Below, piece after piece: positions 15,051 through 23,677 of a DNA stretch of 64,000 nucleotides. Under the pieces are notes generated by a model, which was not told the DNA's origin, did no database searches, and saw nothing but the letters and a program-made list of their open reading frames with translations. Position 1 is the first letter of the stretch. Each line of letters opens with the position of its first letter. The DNA lies in the NCBI RefSeq assembly GCF_034006665.1, contig NZ_JAVESI010000008.1, positions 1 to 64,000 of the forward strand, in the 5' to 3' direction. Origin of the DNA: Trichloromonas sp034006665. GTDB lineage: Bacteria; Desulfobacterota; Desulfuromonadia; Desulfuromonadales; Trichloromonadaceae. A program made the position numbers and the translations under genes.

Positions 15051-16646
15051 ATGTCCCAGCGTCCCACCGTCATTCTCACCGGTAACGATCTCACCATCGA
15101 CGATATCATCGCCATCGGCATCGGCGACAAGCGGGTGGCCATCGCCGGCGCCGCCCGCGAGCGCTGCGCCGCCAGCCGTGCCTTTCTCGAAGGGGAAGTG
15201 GCGGCGAAACGGGTCATCTACGGGGTCAACACCTCCTTCGGCCCGATGTGCAACAAGATCATCAGCGACAACGAGATCGAGGCCTTGCAGGTCAACCTCA
15301 TCCGCAGCCATGCCGCCGGCCTCGGCGAGCCGATCAAGGATTACATCGCCGTCGCCATGCTGGCGGTGCGCCTCAACACCCTGGCCAAGGGCTACAGCGG
15401 GGTGCGTCTGGAACTCCTCGATTTCATGGTCGAGCTGATCAACCGCCGCGTCGCTCCCTATGTTCCCGAGTGCGGCAGCGTCGGCGCCTCCGGCGATCTC
15501 ATCCATCTTGCCCATCTCGCCCTGGCGATCATCGGTGAGGGGCGGGTCTTCTATCAGGGGGAGTTGCGGGAAGCCGCCGAACTCTACCCTGAGCTCGGCC
15601 TGAGCCCCATGCGCCTCTCTTTCAAGGAGGGGATCGCGCTGATAAACGGCACCAGCGCCATGACCGCCCTCGCCGCCTTCGCCCTCTTCGGGGCGAAAAA
15701 GCTGCTCAATATCGCCTGCGTCACTGGCGCCTTCGCCCTGGAGATCTTCGGCGGCATCGACGACGCCTTCGACGCCGACCTGCACCGGGTCAAGCCCCAT
15801 CCGGGCCAGCTGGTGACGGCGGAGACGATTCGCAACCTTTATCAGGGCTCGGGCAACATCACCTTGCGTCAGGATATGCACGAGCGTATCCGCCGCGAGC
15901 AGACCGAGGGGCTGGTCTTCGAGACGAGCATCAACGTGCAGGATGTCTACTCGATCCGCTGCACCCCGCAGGTGCTGGCGCCGGTGGCCGAGGCCGTCGA
16001 GCTGGCGACGAGCACGGTAGAGACCGAGGCCAACTCCTCCAACGACAATCCGATCATCATCCCCGAGGAAAAGAAGGTCATTCACGGCGGCAACTTCCAC
16101 GGCCAGAGCATCGGCTTTGTCATGGATATGCTCTGCATGGCCGTTTCCACCCTCTGCAACCTCTCGGAGCGGCGCCTTAACAAGCTCCTCGACAAGAACC
16201 TCAACGAGGGCCTCCCCGAATTCCTCATCCCCGGCACCCTCGGATTGACCATGGGTTTCATGGGCGCCCAGTACCTGGCCACCTCGACCACCGCCGAGAA
16301 CCGCCAGCTGGCGGCGCCGGTGAGCACCCACAGCATCTCCTGCAACGCCTCCAATCAGGACGTGGTGAGCATGGGCACGGTCGCGGCGCGCAAGGCCTTC
16401 CGCGCCATCAGCAACGCCAAGCATGTGGTGACCCTGGAAGTGCTGGCCCAGTTGCAGGCCCTTTCCTTTCGCAACGCCGACCGCCTGGGCCGGGGGACCG
16501 GGCGCATCCACCGGCTTCTCGCCGGGCACTTCACCCCCTACGACAACAGCCGGATCTTTCACGAGGATCTGGTGAAATTCCGCAAGCTGCTCTTCTCCAG
16601 CCAGCTCTTCGACGACCTGGCGGTCTATGGGCGGGAGGAGGGCTGA
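15051..16646 (+). CDS. Aromatic amino acid ammonia-lyase (HAL/TAL-like)
   Basis: A 531-residue MIO-dependent lyase. The self-cyclising triad Ala146-Ser147-Gly148 sits in CGSVGASGDLIH. The catalytic Tyr loop YGVNTSFGP (57-65) and NSSNDNPII in the C-terminal half are conserved. The family removes ammonia from histidine, tyrosine or phenylalanine. The selectivity positions read R-S-H (85-87), the Ser-His type found in histidine lyases and several bacterial tyrosine lyases or aminomutases, rather than the plant Phe-Leu type. In this locus a tyrosine lyase giving 4-coumarate for an aryl starter is more likely than histidine degradation: there is no hutU, hutI or hutG. AGGAAGG lies upstream. The dehydratase gene overlaps its stop by 1 nt. 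Confidence 0.85.
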   Translation: MSQRPTVILTGNDLTIDDIIAIGIGDKRVAIAGAARERCAASRAFLEGEVAAKRVIYGVNTSFGPMCNKIISDNEIEALQVNLIRSHAAGLGEPIKDYIAVAMLAVRLNTLAKGYSGVRLELLDFMVELINRRVAPYVPECGSVGASGDLIHLAHLALAIIGEGRVFYQGELREAAELYPELGLSPMRLSFKEGIALINGTSAMTALAAFALFGAKKLLNIACVTGAFALEIFGGIDDAFDADLHRVKPHPGQLVTAETIRNLYQGSGNITLRQDMHERIRREQTEGLVFETSINVQDVYSIRCTPQVLAPVAEAVELATSTVETEANSSNDNPIIIPEEKKVIHGGNFHGQSIGFVMDMLCMAVSTLCNLSERRLNKLLDKNLNEGLPEFLIPGTLGLTMGFMGAQYLATSTTAENRQLAAPVSTHSISCNASNQDVVSMGTVAARKAFRAISNAKHVVTLEVLAQLQALSFRNADRLGRGTGRIHRLLAGHFTPYDNSRIFHEDLVKFRKLLFSSQLFDDLAVYGREEG

Positions 16647-17080
16647 TGGACCTTTCCCTGCCCCTGGCGGCGGAAGCCCTGATGCCCCACCGTTTGCCGA
16701 TGCGCCTGGTCGACCGTCTGGTGGAATATGGCGGCGACTCCGGCGTGGTCGAGGCCGAGGTGGCGGCGGGCAATCCCCTGCTCGACAGTGCGGGCCGGCT
16801 CGATGAGGTCGCCCTGGCCGAGTTGCTGGCCCAGGCTTACGCCCTGGTCAAGGGCTTCGGCGCCCGGCGGGACGGGGAACCGATTCGCAAGGGCTTTCTC
16901 GTCGGTTTTCGCGAGTTCGTCTGCGCGGGACCGGCGCGGCTGGGCGACCGGCTGCGCATCGCCGTGCGCGCGGTGGCGGACGTGGAGGACTTCACCGTCG
17001 CCGAGGGGGAAATCTGGCGCGGCGCCGAACGCATCGCCCACGGCTCCCTGAAACTCTGGATTCCCAAGGAAGGTCCATGA
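16646..17080 (+). CDS. Hotdog-fold 3-hydroxyacyl-ACP dehydratase (ApeP-like)
   Basis: A 144-residue single hotdog-domain protein. The N-terminal ALMPHRLPMRLVDRL (11-25) corresponds to the FabZ/FabA-type P-H-R-x-P-M-x-x-V-D signature, with GFLVGFREFVCAGPARLGD at about 83-101. It would dehydrate the 3-hydroxyacyl intermediate to the trans-enoyl form; no enoyl reductase is encoded nearby, so double bonds would accumulate as a polyene. The start overlaps the lyase stop by 1 nt and the end overlaps the LolA-like gene by 4 nt. One of two divergent dehydratases in the locus. Confidence 0.78.
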   Translation: MDLSLPLAAEALMPHRLPMRLVDRLVEYGGDSGVVEAEVAAGNPLLDSAGRLDEVALAELLAQAYALVKGFGARRDGEPIRKGFLVGFREFVCAGPARLGDRLRIAVRAVADVEDFTVAEGEIWRGAERIAHGSLKLWIPKEGP

Positions 17081-17694
17081 ACTATTTGCTGTGGTTTCTG
17101 CTTTTCTTTTCTCTTCCCCTTACGGTCTGGGCCGAGCCGACGGCGGAGCTCGACCGGGTGCTGTCTGCCCTGGAGCGCTCGGCGGCCGGGATCGAAACCC
17201 TCGCCAGCGATTTCACCCAGGAAAAGCATCTGGAGATCTTTCGGGAAACCCTGGTCTCCACGGGGCGCTTCTATTTTGCCAAGCCGGATAAACTACGCTG
17301 GGAGACGACCGCGCCGGTTACCTCGGGCTTTCTGCTCAACGGCTCCGGCGGCAAGCGCTGGCATCAGCGGGCCGGAGCACCGGTCCCCTTCGACCTCGGC
17401 CGCGAGCCGGGGATGAAGCTGATCGCCGAGCAGCTGCTGGCCTGGGCGCGGGTCGATCTCGACTGGTTGCGGAGTCACTACGCGATGACCCTGGTCGAGG
17501 AGCATCCGGTGGCGCTGCGCCTGATGCCTCGCCAGGAGGGGGCGCGGGACTTCCTCGACCATCTGCTGATCCGCTTCGACACGGAGGGGCGGCATGTGGC
17601 GAGCGTCGAGGTCCATGAGGCGGGGGGAGACCGCACCCTGATCCACTTCTCGGCGACGCTTCTCAACCAGCCCCTCGACCCCTCTCTCTTCTGA
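17077..17694 (+). CDS. LolA-like periplasmic outer-membrane lipid carrier
   Basis: A 205-residue secreted protein with a signal peptide at 1-19 (LLWFLLFFSLPLTVWA). The mature part has the LolA fold signature: GIETLASDFTQEKHLEIF (about 39-56), GRFYFAKPDKLRWE (63-76), then a hydrophobic strand. LolA homologs in aryl polyene clusters are thought to carry the lipid product across the periplasm. It precedes the MMPL exporter by 1 nt. It is not the housekeeping LolA, judging by location and the shortened N-terminus. Confidence 0.85.
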   Translation: MNYLLWFLLFFSLPLTVWAEPTAELDRVLSALERSAAGIETLASDFTQEKHLEIFRETLVSTGRFYFAKPDKLRWETTAPVTSGFLLNGSGGKRWHQRAGAPVPFDLGREPGMKLIAEQLLAWARVDLDWLRSHYAMTLVEEHPVALRLMPRQEGARDFLDHLLIRFDTEGRHVASVEVHEAGGDRTLIHFSATLLNQPLDPSLF

Positions 17695-17695
17695 T

Positions 17696-20047
17696 ATGCT
17701 TGGTGCCTTTTTCTCCGCCCTCTACCGTTTTTGGGCTCCTCGGCGATTCCTGCTCTTCGCCCTGACCCTGCTGCTGCTCGGCGGCGGGCTGGCGGGACTG
17801 AGCCAATTGCAGGTGCGGGAGGACATCGAGGCGCTTCTGCCCGACGATCTCTCACAGGTCGCCGCCGATTTCCGCCGCTTGCGCGAAGCGCCCTTCGCCC
17901 GCAAGATCCTGATTCATCTGCGCGACTCCGATCCGGCGGCTTTACCGGACGCCGCCGACCGGCTCGCCGCCGCCCTGGGCCCCCCTTACTTCACCCGGGT
18001 CATGACCGGTCCGGCGTCCCTCGACACCGCCCGCCTTCCCCAATGGCTGGCGGAAAACCTGGCCAATCTGCTGGACGGCGACGATCTGGACCGGTTGGCC
18101 GCCGCGCTCACTCCCGAACGGATCGACATCCTGGTCGAGACCGCCTACCGGCAGCTGCTTTCGCCGGAAGGTTGGGTGATGAAGGGGATGGTCCGCCGCG
18201 ATCCCCTCGATTTGCGTGTTTACGGCCTGGAAAAGCTGCGTTACGTCAATCCCATCGGTCAGGCACGGATCGACGGCGGCTATTTCCACAGCGCCGACGG
18301 ACGCGGGGCGCTGATCGTCGCCGACTCCCCCGTCTCCCTGACCGATTCCCAGGGAGCCGAGCGCTTGCTGGCGGCCTTCGACGAGGCGCGGACCGTCCTG
18401 CCTCCCGGGGTGACGGCGACCCTGGTCAGCGGGCACCGCCACACCCTGGCCAACGCCACGGCGATCAAGGGCGATCTGGCGCGGGTGCTGAGCCTCTCCT
18501 TCCTGGCGGTGCTGGCGATCTATCTCTTCTTTTTGCGCAGTTGGCAGGGTGTTTTCGTTTTTCTGGTGCCCTCAGCGATTCTGTTGGTCGCCTCGGGGGT
18601 CATCGCCCTCGCTTACGACCAGGTCTTCGCCGTGACCCTCGGTTTCGGCGGGGTGCTGCTCGGCATTGCCGACGAATATGCCATGCACATCTATTTCGCC
18701 TGTCGGGGGAGCGGCCGCGAGCGGGCGGAACTGGTCGGTGAAGTGGCCGGGCCGGTGACCGGCGGAGCGCTGGCGACCCTTGCTTCTTTCGCGGTGATGC
18801 TGGTTTCGAGCCTGCCGGGGCAACGGCAACTGGCGATCTATGCCATGACCGGGATTGTCGCGGCCCTGCTGTTGTCCCTGGTGGTGCTGCCGCACCTGGT
18901 CCGTCCGGCTCCCGCCGGCGGGGCGCTCCGCCTTCCTCTTTTTAGCGGCGGCCAACGGCGGCCGCGCAAGACCATTGTCGCCCTATGGCTGGCGCTGCTG
19001 GCTGTTTCCGCGCTCTTTGTCGGTGACCTGCGTTTCGACGGCGAACTTCGGGCCATGAGCCTGATCCCCGAGGAACTGCGGCAGGCCGAACACGACCTGC
19101 GCCAAGCCTTCGGCGACCCGCGCGGGCAGGCCATGGCGGTGGTGGAGGATGCCGATAGCGAAGTCGCCCTGGCGCGTAATCGGGAGGTCTTCCGCTTGCT
19201 GCGGGCGCGTCTGCCCGAGGTTGCGATCGTCAGTCTGGCGCCGCTGCTGCCCCCGGCCGCCGACCAGCGGCGAAATGCCGAGAACTGGCGCGCTTTCTGG
19301 ACAGGAAAGGAGGGCCGTCGGATTCTCGCCGACCTCGAAGCCGCCGGTGCCCGCCTCGGCTTTTCCGCCCAGGCCTTCGCGCCCTTTCATGCCGGACTGA
19401 CGGAACTTCCGCCGCCGGTGACGCCCGACAGCCTGCGTCAGGCGGGGCTCGGTCCCCTGGTCGACGCCCTGATGGTGAAGAGCGGGATGCTGACCCTGGT
19501 GCCGGACAGCGCCGAGGCCCGGGAGCTCTTCGCCGGTGAGAATCCGGCCCGGCCGGCCGGAGTGCATTTCGTCTCGCCGACGGGCTTCGGCACGGAAGTC
19601 GGTGCCGCCATTCAGCGGGACTTCAGCCGCTATCTGCTGCTCTCGCTGCTGCTGGTGCTGGCGCTGGTGGTCGTCATCTTCCGCGACCGGCGGCGGATTC
19701 TGTTGGCCTTGGTGCCGGTCGTCACCGGTCTGCTGGCGATGTTCGGGATCATGGGCGCCCTCGATATCCCCTTCAATCTCTTCAATATCGTCGCCACGGT
19801 GTTGGTCATTGGCCTCTGCGTCGATTACGGCATTTTCATGGTCGGCAACGGGACCGGCGCGGGCGCTGCCGGCGTCGATCTGTCGGTGCTCGTTTCGGGC
19901 CTGACCACACTCGCCGGTTTCGGCGTGCTGGTCCTGGCCCGTCATCCGGCCCTGCACTCCATCGGGGTGACGGTGCTGCTCGGCATCGGCGCGGCCATTC
20001 CGGCGGCGCTGTGGGTGATTCCGGCGCTGCGGGGAGAGCGGGAATGA
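17696..20047 (+). CDS. MMPL/RND-family lipid exporter
   Basis: A 783-residue inner-membrane protein with the duplicated MMPL layout. TM1 is at about 18-38, followed by a periplasmic domain of about 220 residues, then five TM segments (about 262-405) containing GIADEYAMH. A second half has TM7 at about 430-448, a periplasmic domain, and five TMs at about 640-780 containing GLCVDYGIFM. The intramembrane Asp/Glu residues are those used for proton coupling in RND pumps. It should move the aryl polyene lipid out of the inner membrane to the LolA-like carrier. The next lipoprotein gene overlaps its stop by 4 nt. Confidence 0.88.
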   Translation: MLGAFFSALYRFWAPRRFLLFALTLLLLGGGLAGLSQLQVREDIEALLPDDLSQVAADFRRLREAPFARKILIHLRDSDPAALPDAADRLAAALGPPYFTRVMTGPASLDTARLPQWLAENLANLLDGDDLDRLAAALTPERIDILVETAYRQLLSPEGWVMKGMVRRDPLDLRVYGLEKLRYVNPIGQARIDGGYFHSADGRGALIVADSPVSLTDSQGAERLLAAFDEARTVLPPGVTATLVSGHRHTLANATAIKGDLARVLSLSFLAVLAIYLFFLRSWQGVFVFLVPSAILLVASGVIALAYDQVFAVTLGFGGVLLGIADEYAMHIYFACRGSGRERAELVGEVAGPVTGGALATLASFAVMLVSSLPGQRQLAIYAMTGIVAALLLSLVVLPHLVRPAPAGGALRLPLFSGGQRRPRKTIVALWLALLAVSALFVGDLRFDGELRAMSLIPEELRQAEHDLRQAFGDPRGQAMAVVEDADSEVALARNREVFRLLRARLPEVAIVSLAPLLPPAADQRRNAENWRAFWTGKEGRRILADLEAAGARLGFSAQAFAPFHAGLTELPPPVTPDSLRQAGLGPLVDALMVKSGMLTLVPDSAEARELFAGENPARPAGVHFVSPTGFGTEVGAAIQRDFSRYLLLSLLLVLALVVVIFRDRRRILLALVPVVTGLLAMFGIMGALDIPFNLFNIVATVLVIGLCVDYGIFMVGNGTGAGAAGVDLSVLVSGLTTLAGFGVLVLARHPALHSIGVTVLLGIGAAIPAALWVIPALRGERE

Positions 20048-20718
20048 GCTTGCGCCAAGGAATGGTCGGCCTCTGCCTGGTCCTGCTCCTCGGCGGCTGC
20101 GCATCGGTTCCCTTCGAAAAGCCGAGGCTGGTGCCGACCCGGATACTGACTGCGGCCGAGCTGTTGGCGGCGGACTGGCGCGCCGCCCCGGGCCTCTGGC
20201 GCATCCGCCAGTCGGGGCTCTTCGAGCTGCGCGGCCGGCGCTTGCCCATGGAAGGTTTTCTCGAACTCGACAACGACGGGCGCCGGGTACGATTGGTCGC
20301 CCTCGAAGGCCTGGGCCTGAAGCTCTTCGATCTGACCGTCAACGTCGACGGGGTGGAGGTCCATCACCTTTTGCCCGATCTCGCCAAAGAACCGCGCCTG
20401 GCCGAGTCGGTAGCGGCGAGCGTGCGCCGCATCTTTCTGGCGCCGCGCCCCGACGCCGGCGACCGGCTGGAGATTCGCAAGCGCGACTATCGGCTGACTC
20501 GACCGGGGGATGACGGGATCGAGTTCCTGTTCGGCGGCGAACCCCCGCTGTTGCTGGAGACCCGCGTCCGGGGGGAGGCCGGTGACTGGCGGGTCGGCTA
20601 TTACGAGTATCGCGAGGCAGCGGGGGTATCGATCCCTGCAGGGATTCTGCTGCAAGACCGGCGGGCGGGCTATCGTCTGACCCTCTGGCTGGAGAGTGTG
20701 AAACATGTCGAAAAGTAA
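20044..20718 (+). CDS. DUF3261-type outer-membrane lipoprotein
   Basis: A 224-residue lipoprotein: hydrophobic signal, then lipobox LGGC with the lipidated Cys at about residue 19. The mature protein has beta-rich LolB-like segments (LWRIRQSGLFELRGRRLPMEGFLELD). DUF3261 proteins are regular members of aryl polyene clusters and resemble LolB, so it may receive the product at the outer membrane. The ATG at 20044 overlaps the exporter stop; the longer frame upstream is inside the exporter gene. It overlaps the next gene by 14 nt. Confidence 0.8.
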   Translation: MSLRQGMVGLCLVLLLGGCASVPFEKPRLVPTRILTAAELLAADWRAAPGLWRIRQSGLFELRGRRLPMEGFLELDNDGRRVRLVALEGLGLKLFDLTVNVDGVEVHHLLPDLAKEPRLAESVAASVRRIFLAPRPDAGDRLEIRKRDYRLTRPGDDGIEFLFGGEPPLLLETRVRGEAGDWRVGYYEYREAAGVSIPAGILLQDRRAGYRLTLWLESVKHVEK

Positions 20719-21076
20719 GATGAAACAGGCCATCGCGGTGGCGGGAACGGAGCTGCGACGGGAAGCGGAGGGGGGCGCGAAGGTCTTTTGCCTGCCCGCC
20801 GATTTTCCCGGATTCGCTGGGCATTTTCCCGGCTATCCGGTGCTGCCGGCGGTCTTGCAGGTACTCACCGCGCAGGTGCTGGTCGAGGAGTTGCGCGGGC
20901 GGCCTTTGCGCCTGGCGAAGTTGGAGCGGGCCAAGTTTCTGCGCCCGGTGCGCCCCGGCGAACCCCTGCGGGTGGAGTGTCGTCCGCGTAAGGGGAGCTG
21001 GGAGGCGCGGCTGGCGGTCGAGGGTGAACCGGCGGCGGCCTTCTTTATGACTCTGGTCGAGGAGGATGGAGGATGA
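20705..21076 (+). CDS. Hotdog-fold 3-hydroxyacyl-ACP dehydratase (ApeI-like)
   Basis: A 123-residue single hotdog protein. The motif FAGHFPGYPVLPAVLQV (residues 37-53) is the FabA/FabZ active-site loop, with His40 in the catalytic position and the central helix following. LAKLERAKFLRPVRPGEPL (68-86) completes the fold. It is distinct from the first dehydratase at 16646 and keeps the more canonical active site, so the two may form a heterodimer or act at different chain lengths. Coupled by overlaps of 14 nt upstream and 4 nt downstream. Confidence 0.82.
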   Translation: MSKSKMKQAIAVAGTELRREAEGGAKVFCLPADFPGFAGHFPGYPVLPAVLQVLTAQVLVEELRGRPLRLAKLERAKFLRPVRPGEPLRVECRPRKGSWEARLAVEGEPAAAFFMTLVEEDGG

Positions 21077-21534
21077 GAAAAGCGTATTTCCCGGCGCGCC
21101 CCGGCGATCCCGCGCCCTTGCGGGCCATGGTCGAGCGGGTGGTGCGTTTCGAGGAGGTCGATCCCCTGGGGATCGTTTGGCACGGTCGCTATCCCAGCTA
21201 TTTCGAGGATGCCCGGGTGGCCGTCGGCGAAAAGTACGGCATCGGTTATCTCGATATCTATCGCCAAGGGGTCTTTGCGCCGGTGAAGAAGATGCATATC
21301 GATTACCACCGGCCGCTGCGTTTTGGCGAACCCTTCACCATCGAGGGCATTCTCCACTGGTCTGAGGCGGCGCGCCTCAACCACGAGTTCATCATCCGCG
21401 ACCGCGACGGCCGGCTCGTCACCCGCGGCTACTCTGTGCAGATGCTCATGGACACTTCCGACAACGTCCTCTTGCTCCATCCCCCGTTCATGCAGGCCTT
21501 TCTCGACCGCTGGCGGGCCGGAGAGCTGCCGTGA
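21073..21534 (+). CDS. 4HBT-family acyl-CoA/ACP thioesterase
   Basis: A 153-residue hotdog thioesterase. The motif FEEVDPLGIVWHGRYPSYFEDAR (about 25-47) is the 4-hydroxybenzoyl-CoA thioesterase/YbgC signature with the catalytic Asp30. Members of this family in aryl polyene clusters are proposed to release or proofread ACP-bound chains. Overlaps both neighbours by 4 nt. Confidence 0.85.
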   Translation: MRKAYFPARPGDPAPLRAMVERVVRFEEVDPLGIVWHGRYPSYFEDARVAVGEKYGIGYLDIYRQGVFAPVKKMHIDYHRPLRFGEPFTIEGILHWSEAARLNHEFIIRDRDGRLVTRGYSVQMLMDTSDNVLLLHPPFMQAFLDRWRAGELP

Positions 21535-22661
21535 ACCGGGTTTGTGTGGTCGATACGGCCCTGGTCAGCGCCTTTGGCGACGGTCTGCCGCCCCTGTGGG
21601 ATGGACTGCTTGCCGGACGCACGGCCATCGCTCCCTTGACGCGCTTTGCCGCCGACCGCTACCTGAGCCAAGTGGCCGCCTGCGTGCCGGGACTCAAGGC
21701 CGAGTCCGGCGAATCGCTGCTGCTTCCCCTGCTCGCACGATTGCTCGACCCGTTGGGGTCGATCCCCGGCGACTGCCGGGTACTGACCGCCACCACCAAA
21801 GGGGGCATCGACCTCTTGGAGCGGCGCGGGCGCGGGGAGCTTTGCCCGATAGAAGCGGTTCTGCCGGGAGCGCTGCCGACCCTAGTCGCCCGACGGCTCG
21901 GTTTGGCGGATGCCGGGTTGAACATCAACGCCGCCTGCGCCTCCTCAACCCTGGCGTTGGCCCGGGGCGCGGCGTGGATCGCCGCCGGGACCGCCGAGGC
22001 GGTGCTGGTCGTCGGCATCGATCTGGTCAGCGAATTCGTTTTTTCCGGCTTCTCCGCCCTGCAAGCCTTGTCGAAAGAGGCCAGTCGCCCCTTCGATGCC
22101 CATCGCGACGGACTCTCCCTCGGCGAAGGGGCGGCGGCGCTGCTCCTCATGAGCGAGCCCCGGGCACGGCGGGAGGGGCGCACCGCCTTGGGCACCCTTG
22201 CCGGTTGGGGGAGCGCCAACGACGCCAATCACATTACCGCCCCGGCTCGGGACGGCTGCGGGTTGGTGCTGGCCATCGAAGAGGCGCTGGCGAAAGCGGC
22301 ACTGACGGCGGCGGAGGTCGCCGCGATCAGCGCCCACGGCACCGGCACCGTCTACAATGACGCCATGGAATTGACTGCCTTCACCCGGGTCTTTGGCGAC
22401 CGGCCACTCCCCGTCCAGTCCCTCAAGGGCGCCATCGGCCATACCCTTGGTGCCGCCGGGGCGATTGAGGCGATTTTTGCCCTGGAGTGCCTGGCACGGG
22501 GAGTGCTGCCGCCGACGGTCGGCCTCGTCGAGCCGGAAGAGGCGGGACGCGGCCGGGTCGCCGCTACGGCGCAAAGCATCCAAGGGGATTATCTGCTCTC
22601 CACCAATTCGGGGTTCGGCGGGGTCAACGCTGCCCTCCTGCTCGGGAGGCCATCATGCTGA
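21531..22661 (+). CDS. Beta-ketoacyl-ACP synthase (ApeO-like KS)
   Basis: A 376-residue ketosynthase with an intact triad: NAACASST with Cys136, SAHGTGTVYND with His269, KGAIGHTLGAAG with His304. It is shorter than FabF because the N-terminal region is compact. It starts with GTG overlapping the thioesterase stop by 4 nt. The next gene encodes a Cys-less ketosynthase homolog and overlaps by 7 nt; this order matches the KS:chain-length-factor heterodimers described for aryl polyene synthases. It probably performs the main chain elongation. Confidence 0.87.
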   Translation: MNRVCVVDTALVSAFGDGLPPLWDGLLAGRTAIAPLTRFAADRYLSQVAACVPGLKAESGESLLLPLLARLLDPLGSIPGDCRVLTATTKGGIDLLERRGRGELCPIEAVLPGALPTLVARRLGLADAGLNINAACASSTLALARGAAWIAAGTAEAVLVVGIDLVSEFVFSGFSALQALSKEASRPFDAHRDGLSLGEGAAALLLMSEPRARREGRTALGTLAGWGSANDANHITAPARDGCGLVLAIEEALAKAALTAAEVAAISAHGTGTVYNDAMELTAFTRVFGDRPLPVQSLKGAIGHTLGAAGAIEAIFALECLARGVLPPTVGLVEPEEAGRGRVAATAQSIQGDYLLSTNSGFGGVNAALLLGRPSC

Positions 22662-23371
22662 GCGCGCACATCACCGGCATCGGCTGGGTCAATGCTGCAA
22701 GTCACGGCTGGGGTGGCCAGGGCCGAAAGTTCGCCCTCACCCCCGGCGAGCTGCCGATTCTCTCCCGGGCCGAGGTCTTCGCCCAGTCCGACCGCCGCTT
22801 CGGGCGCATGGATGCCTTCTCCCGCCTCGGCCTCGCTGCCGTCACCTACGCCCTGCGCGACGCCGGGCTGGAGGAGTGGCGGGAAAAACGTTCTATCGGT
22901 CTGATCGCCGCCACGTCCTACGGCTGCCTTGCCACCGACCGCGACTACTTCGCCACCGTCATCCCCGACGGCGGCGCCCTGGCCAGCCCACAGCTCTTCG
23001 CCTACACCCTCTCCAACACCTTCCTCGGCGAGGCGGCCCTGCGCTTCGGCCTCACCGGCGAGGCCTTGGTCGTCAGCGAAGCGCTGCCCACGGGCCTCGC
23101 GCCCCTGGGCCTGGCCCTGGAAAACCTCGCCTGGGAGAGCGCCGCCGCCATGGTCGCCGGCCTCTGCGACCTTGTTCCGCCGGCGGGTATCCCGGCGCTT
23201 CCGGGTTTGCCGCCGGGGGCGTTCTTTGTTGTGTTGGAACGGGATATGCGGACGGGAGTGCCCGATTACGGCGAACTGCGGCGGGATGAGGACGGGCGCT
23301 ATCGGCTGGCGGGGGTGCCGGTGGCCGATCTGGGCGAACTGGTGACGCGGAGCTTGGCGGGAAGGAGCTGA
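22655..23371 (+). CDS. Cys-less ketosynthase homolog (chain-length-factor-like)
   Basis: A 238-residue protein with the ketosynthase N-terminal fold only (ITGIGWVN at the start, R-x-G-R-M-D-A-F-S-R-L near 48-58, AATSYGCLATD near 90). Where active enzymes have N-A-C-S-S-G it reads V-S-E-A-L-P-T-G, so the nucleophile is missing, and the two catalytic histidine motifs are absent. This is typical of the short KS-like subunit paired with the aryl polyene KS. GGGAGG lies upstream of 22655; a longer frame to 22487 lies inside the KS gene. Last gene of the first locus. Confidence 0.8.
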   Translation: MLSAHITGIGWVNAASHGWGGQGRKFALTPGELPILSRAEVFAQSDRRFGRMDAFSRLGLAAVTYALRDAGLEEWREKRSIGLIAATSYGCLATDRDYFATVIPDGGALASPQLFAYTLSNTFLGEAALRFGLTGEALVVSEALPTGLAPLGLALENLAWESAAAMVAGLCDLVPPAGIPALPGLPPGAFFVVLERDMRTGVPDYGELRRDEDGRYRLAGVPVADLGELVTRSLAGRS

Positions 23372-23677
23372 GGCCGCTTGCAAGTGCCTGCCGAAAATGT
23401 CTGAGCCGGGACGGGCAACCCGGCTTGCTCGTTCCTTTCGTCCGCCCCGCCGTTGTTGAGCGTGATCCCGGCAAGGGCCTGGTCACGATTGCTTTTCAGG
23501 GAGACACGCCCTCGTGACGGTTCCTTGTCCTCTCCATCTCCGTTAAGTTTTCCCTGCCCCCTCTGCGCATCCCTGGAAAAATCTCAAAAATCCGGCATAA
23601 TTCAAGCCCATCCGGATGATTAATCCGGGGTTTCCGACACATTTCCCTGAAAAATTCCGACGAGAAAGGATACGGCC
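23372..23677. other. Intergenic stretch between the polyene locus and crotonase gene
   Basis: No coding sequence is seen. A GC-rich hairpin AGCCGGG/CCCGGCT (23404-23410 with 23419-23425) may weakly terminate the long operon, although it lacks a T-run. A promoter-like TGGAAA, 16 nt, CATAAT at 23574-23601 lies upstream of the crotonase gene. Confidence 0.4.

Noticed and set aside
13585..16562. Very long open frames on the minus strand opposite the ligase and ammonia-lyase genes
   Set aside because: They mirror GC-rich codons of the real plus-strand genes, have Gly/Arg/His/Asp-rich composition without motifs, and no ribosome sites.
23470..23520. Possible c-di-GMP (GEMM) riboswitch before the crotonase gene
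   Set aside because: No match to the conserved GEMM core blocks; only unrelated GC-rich hairpins are present.
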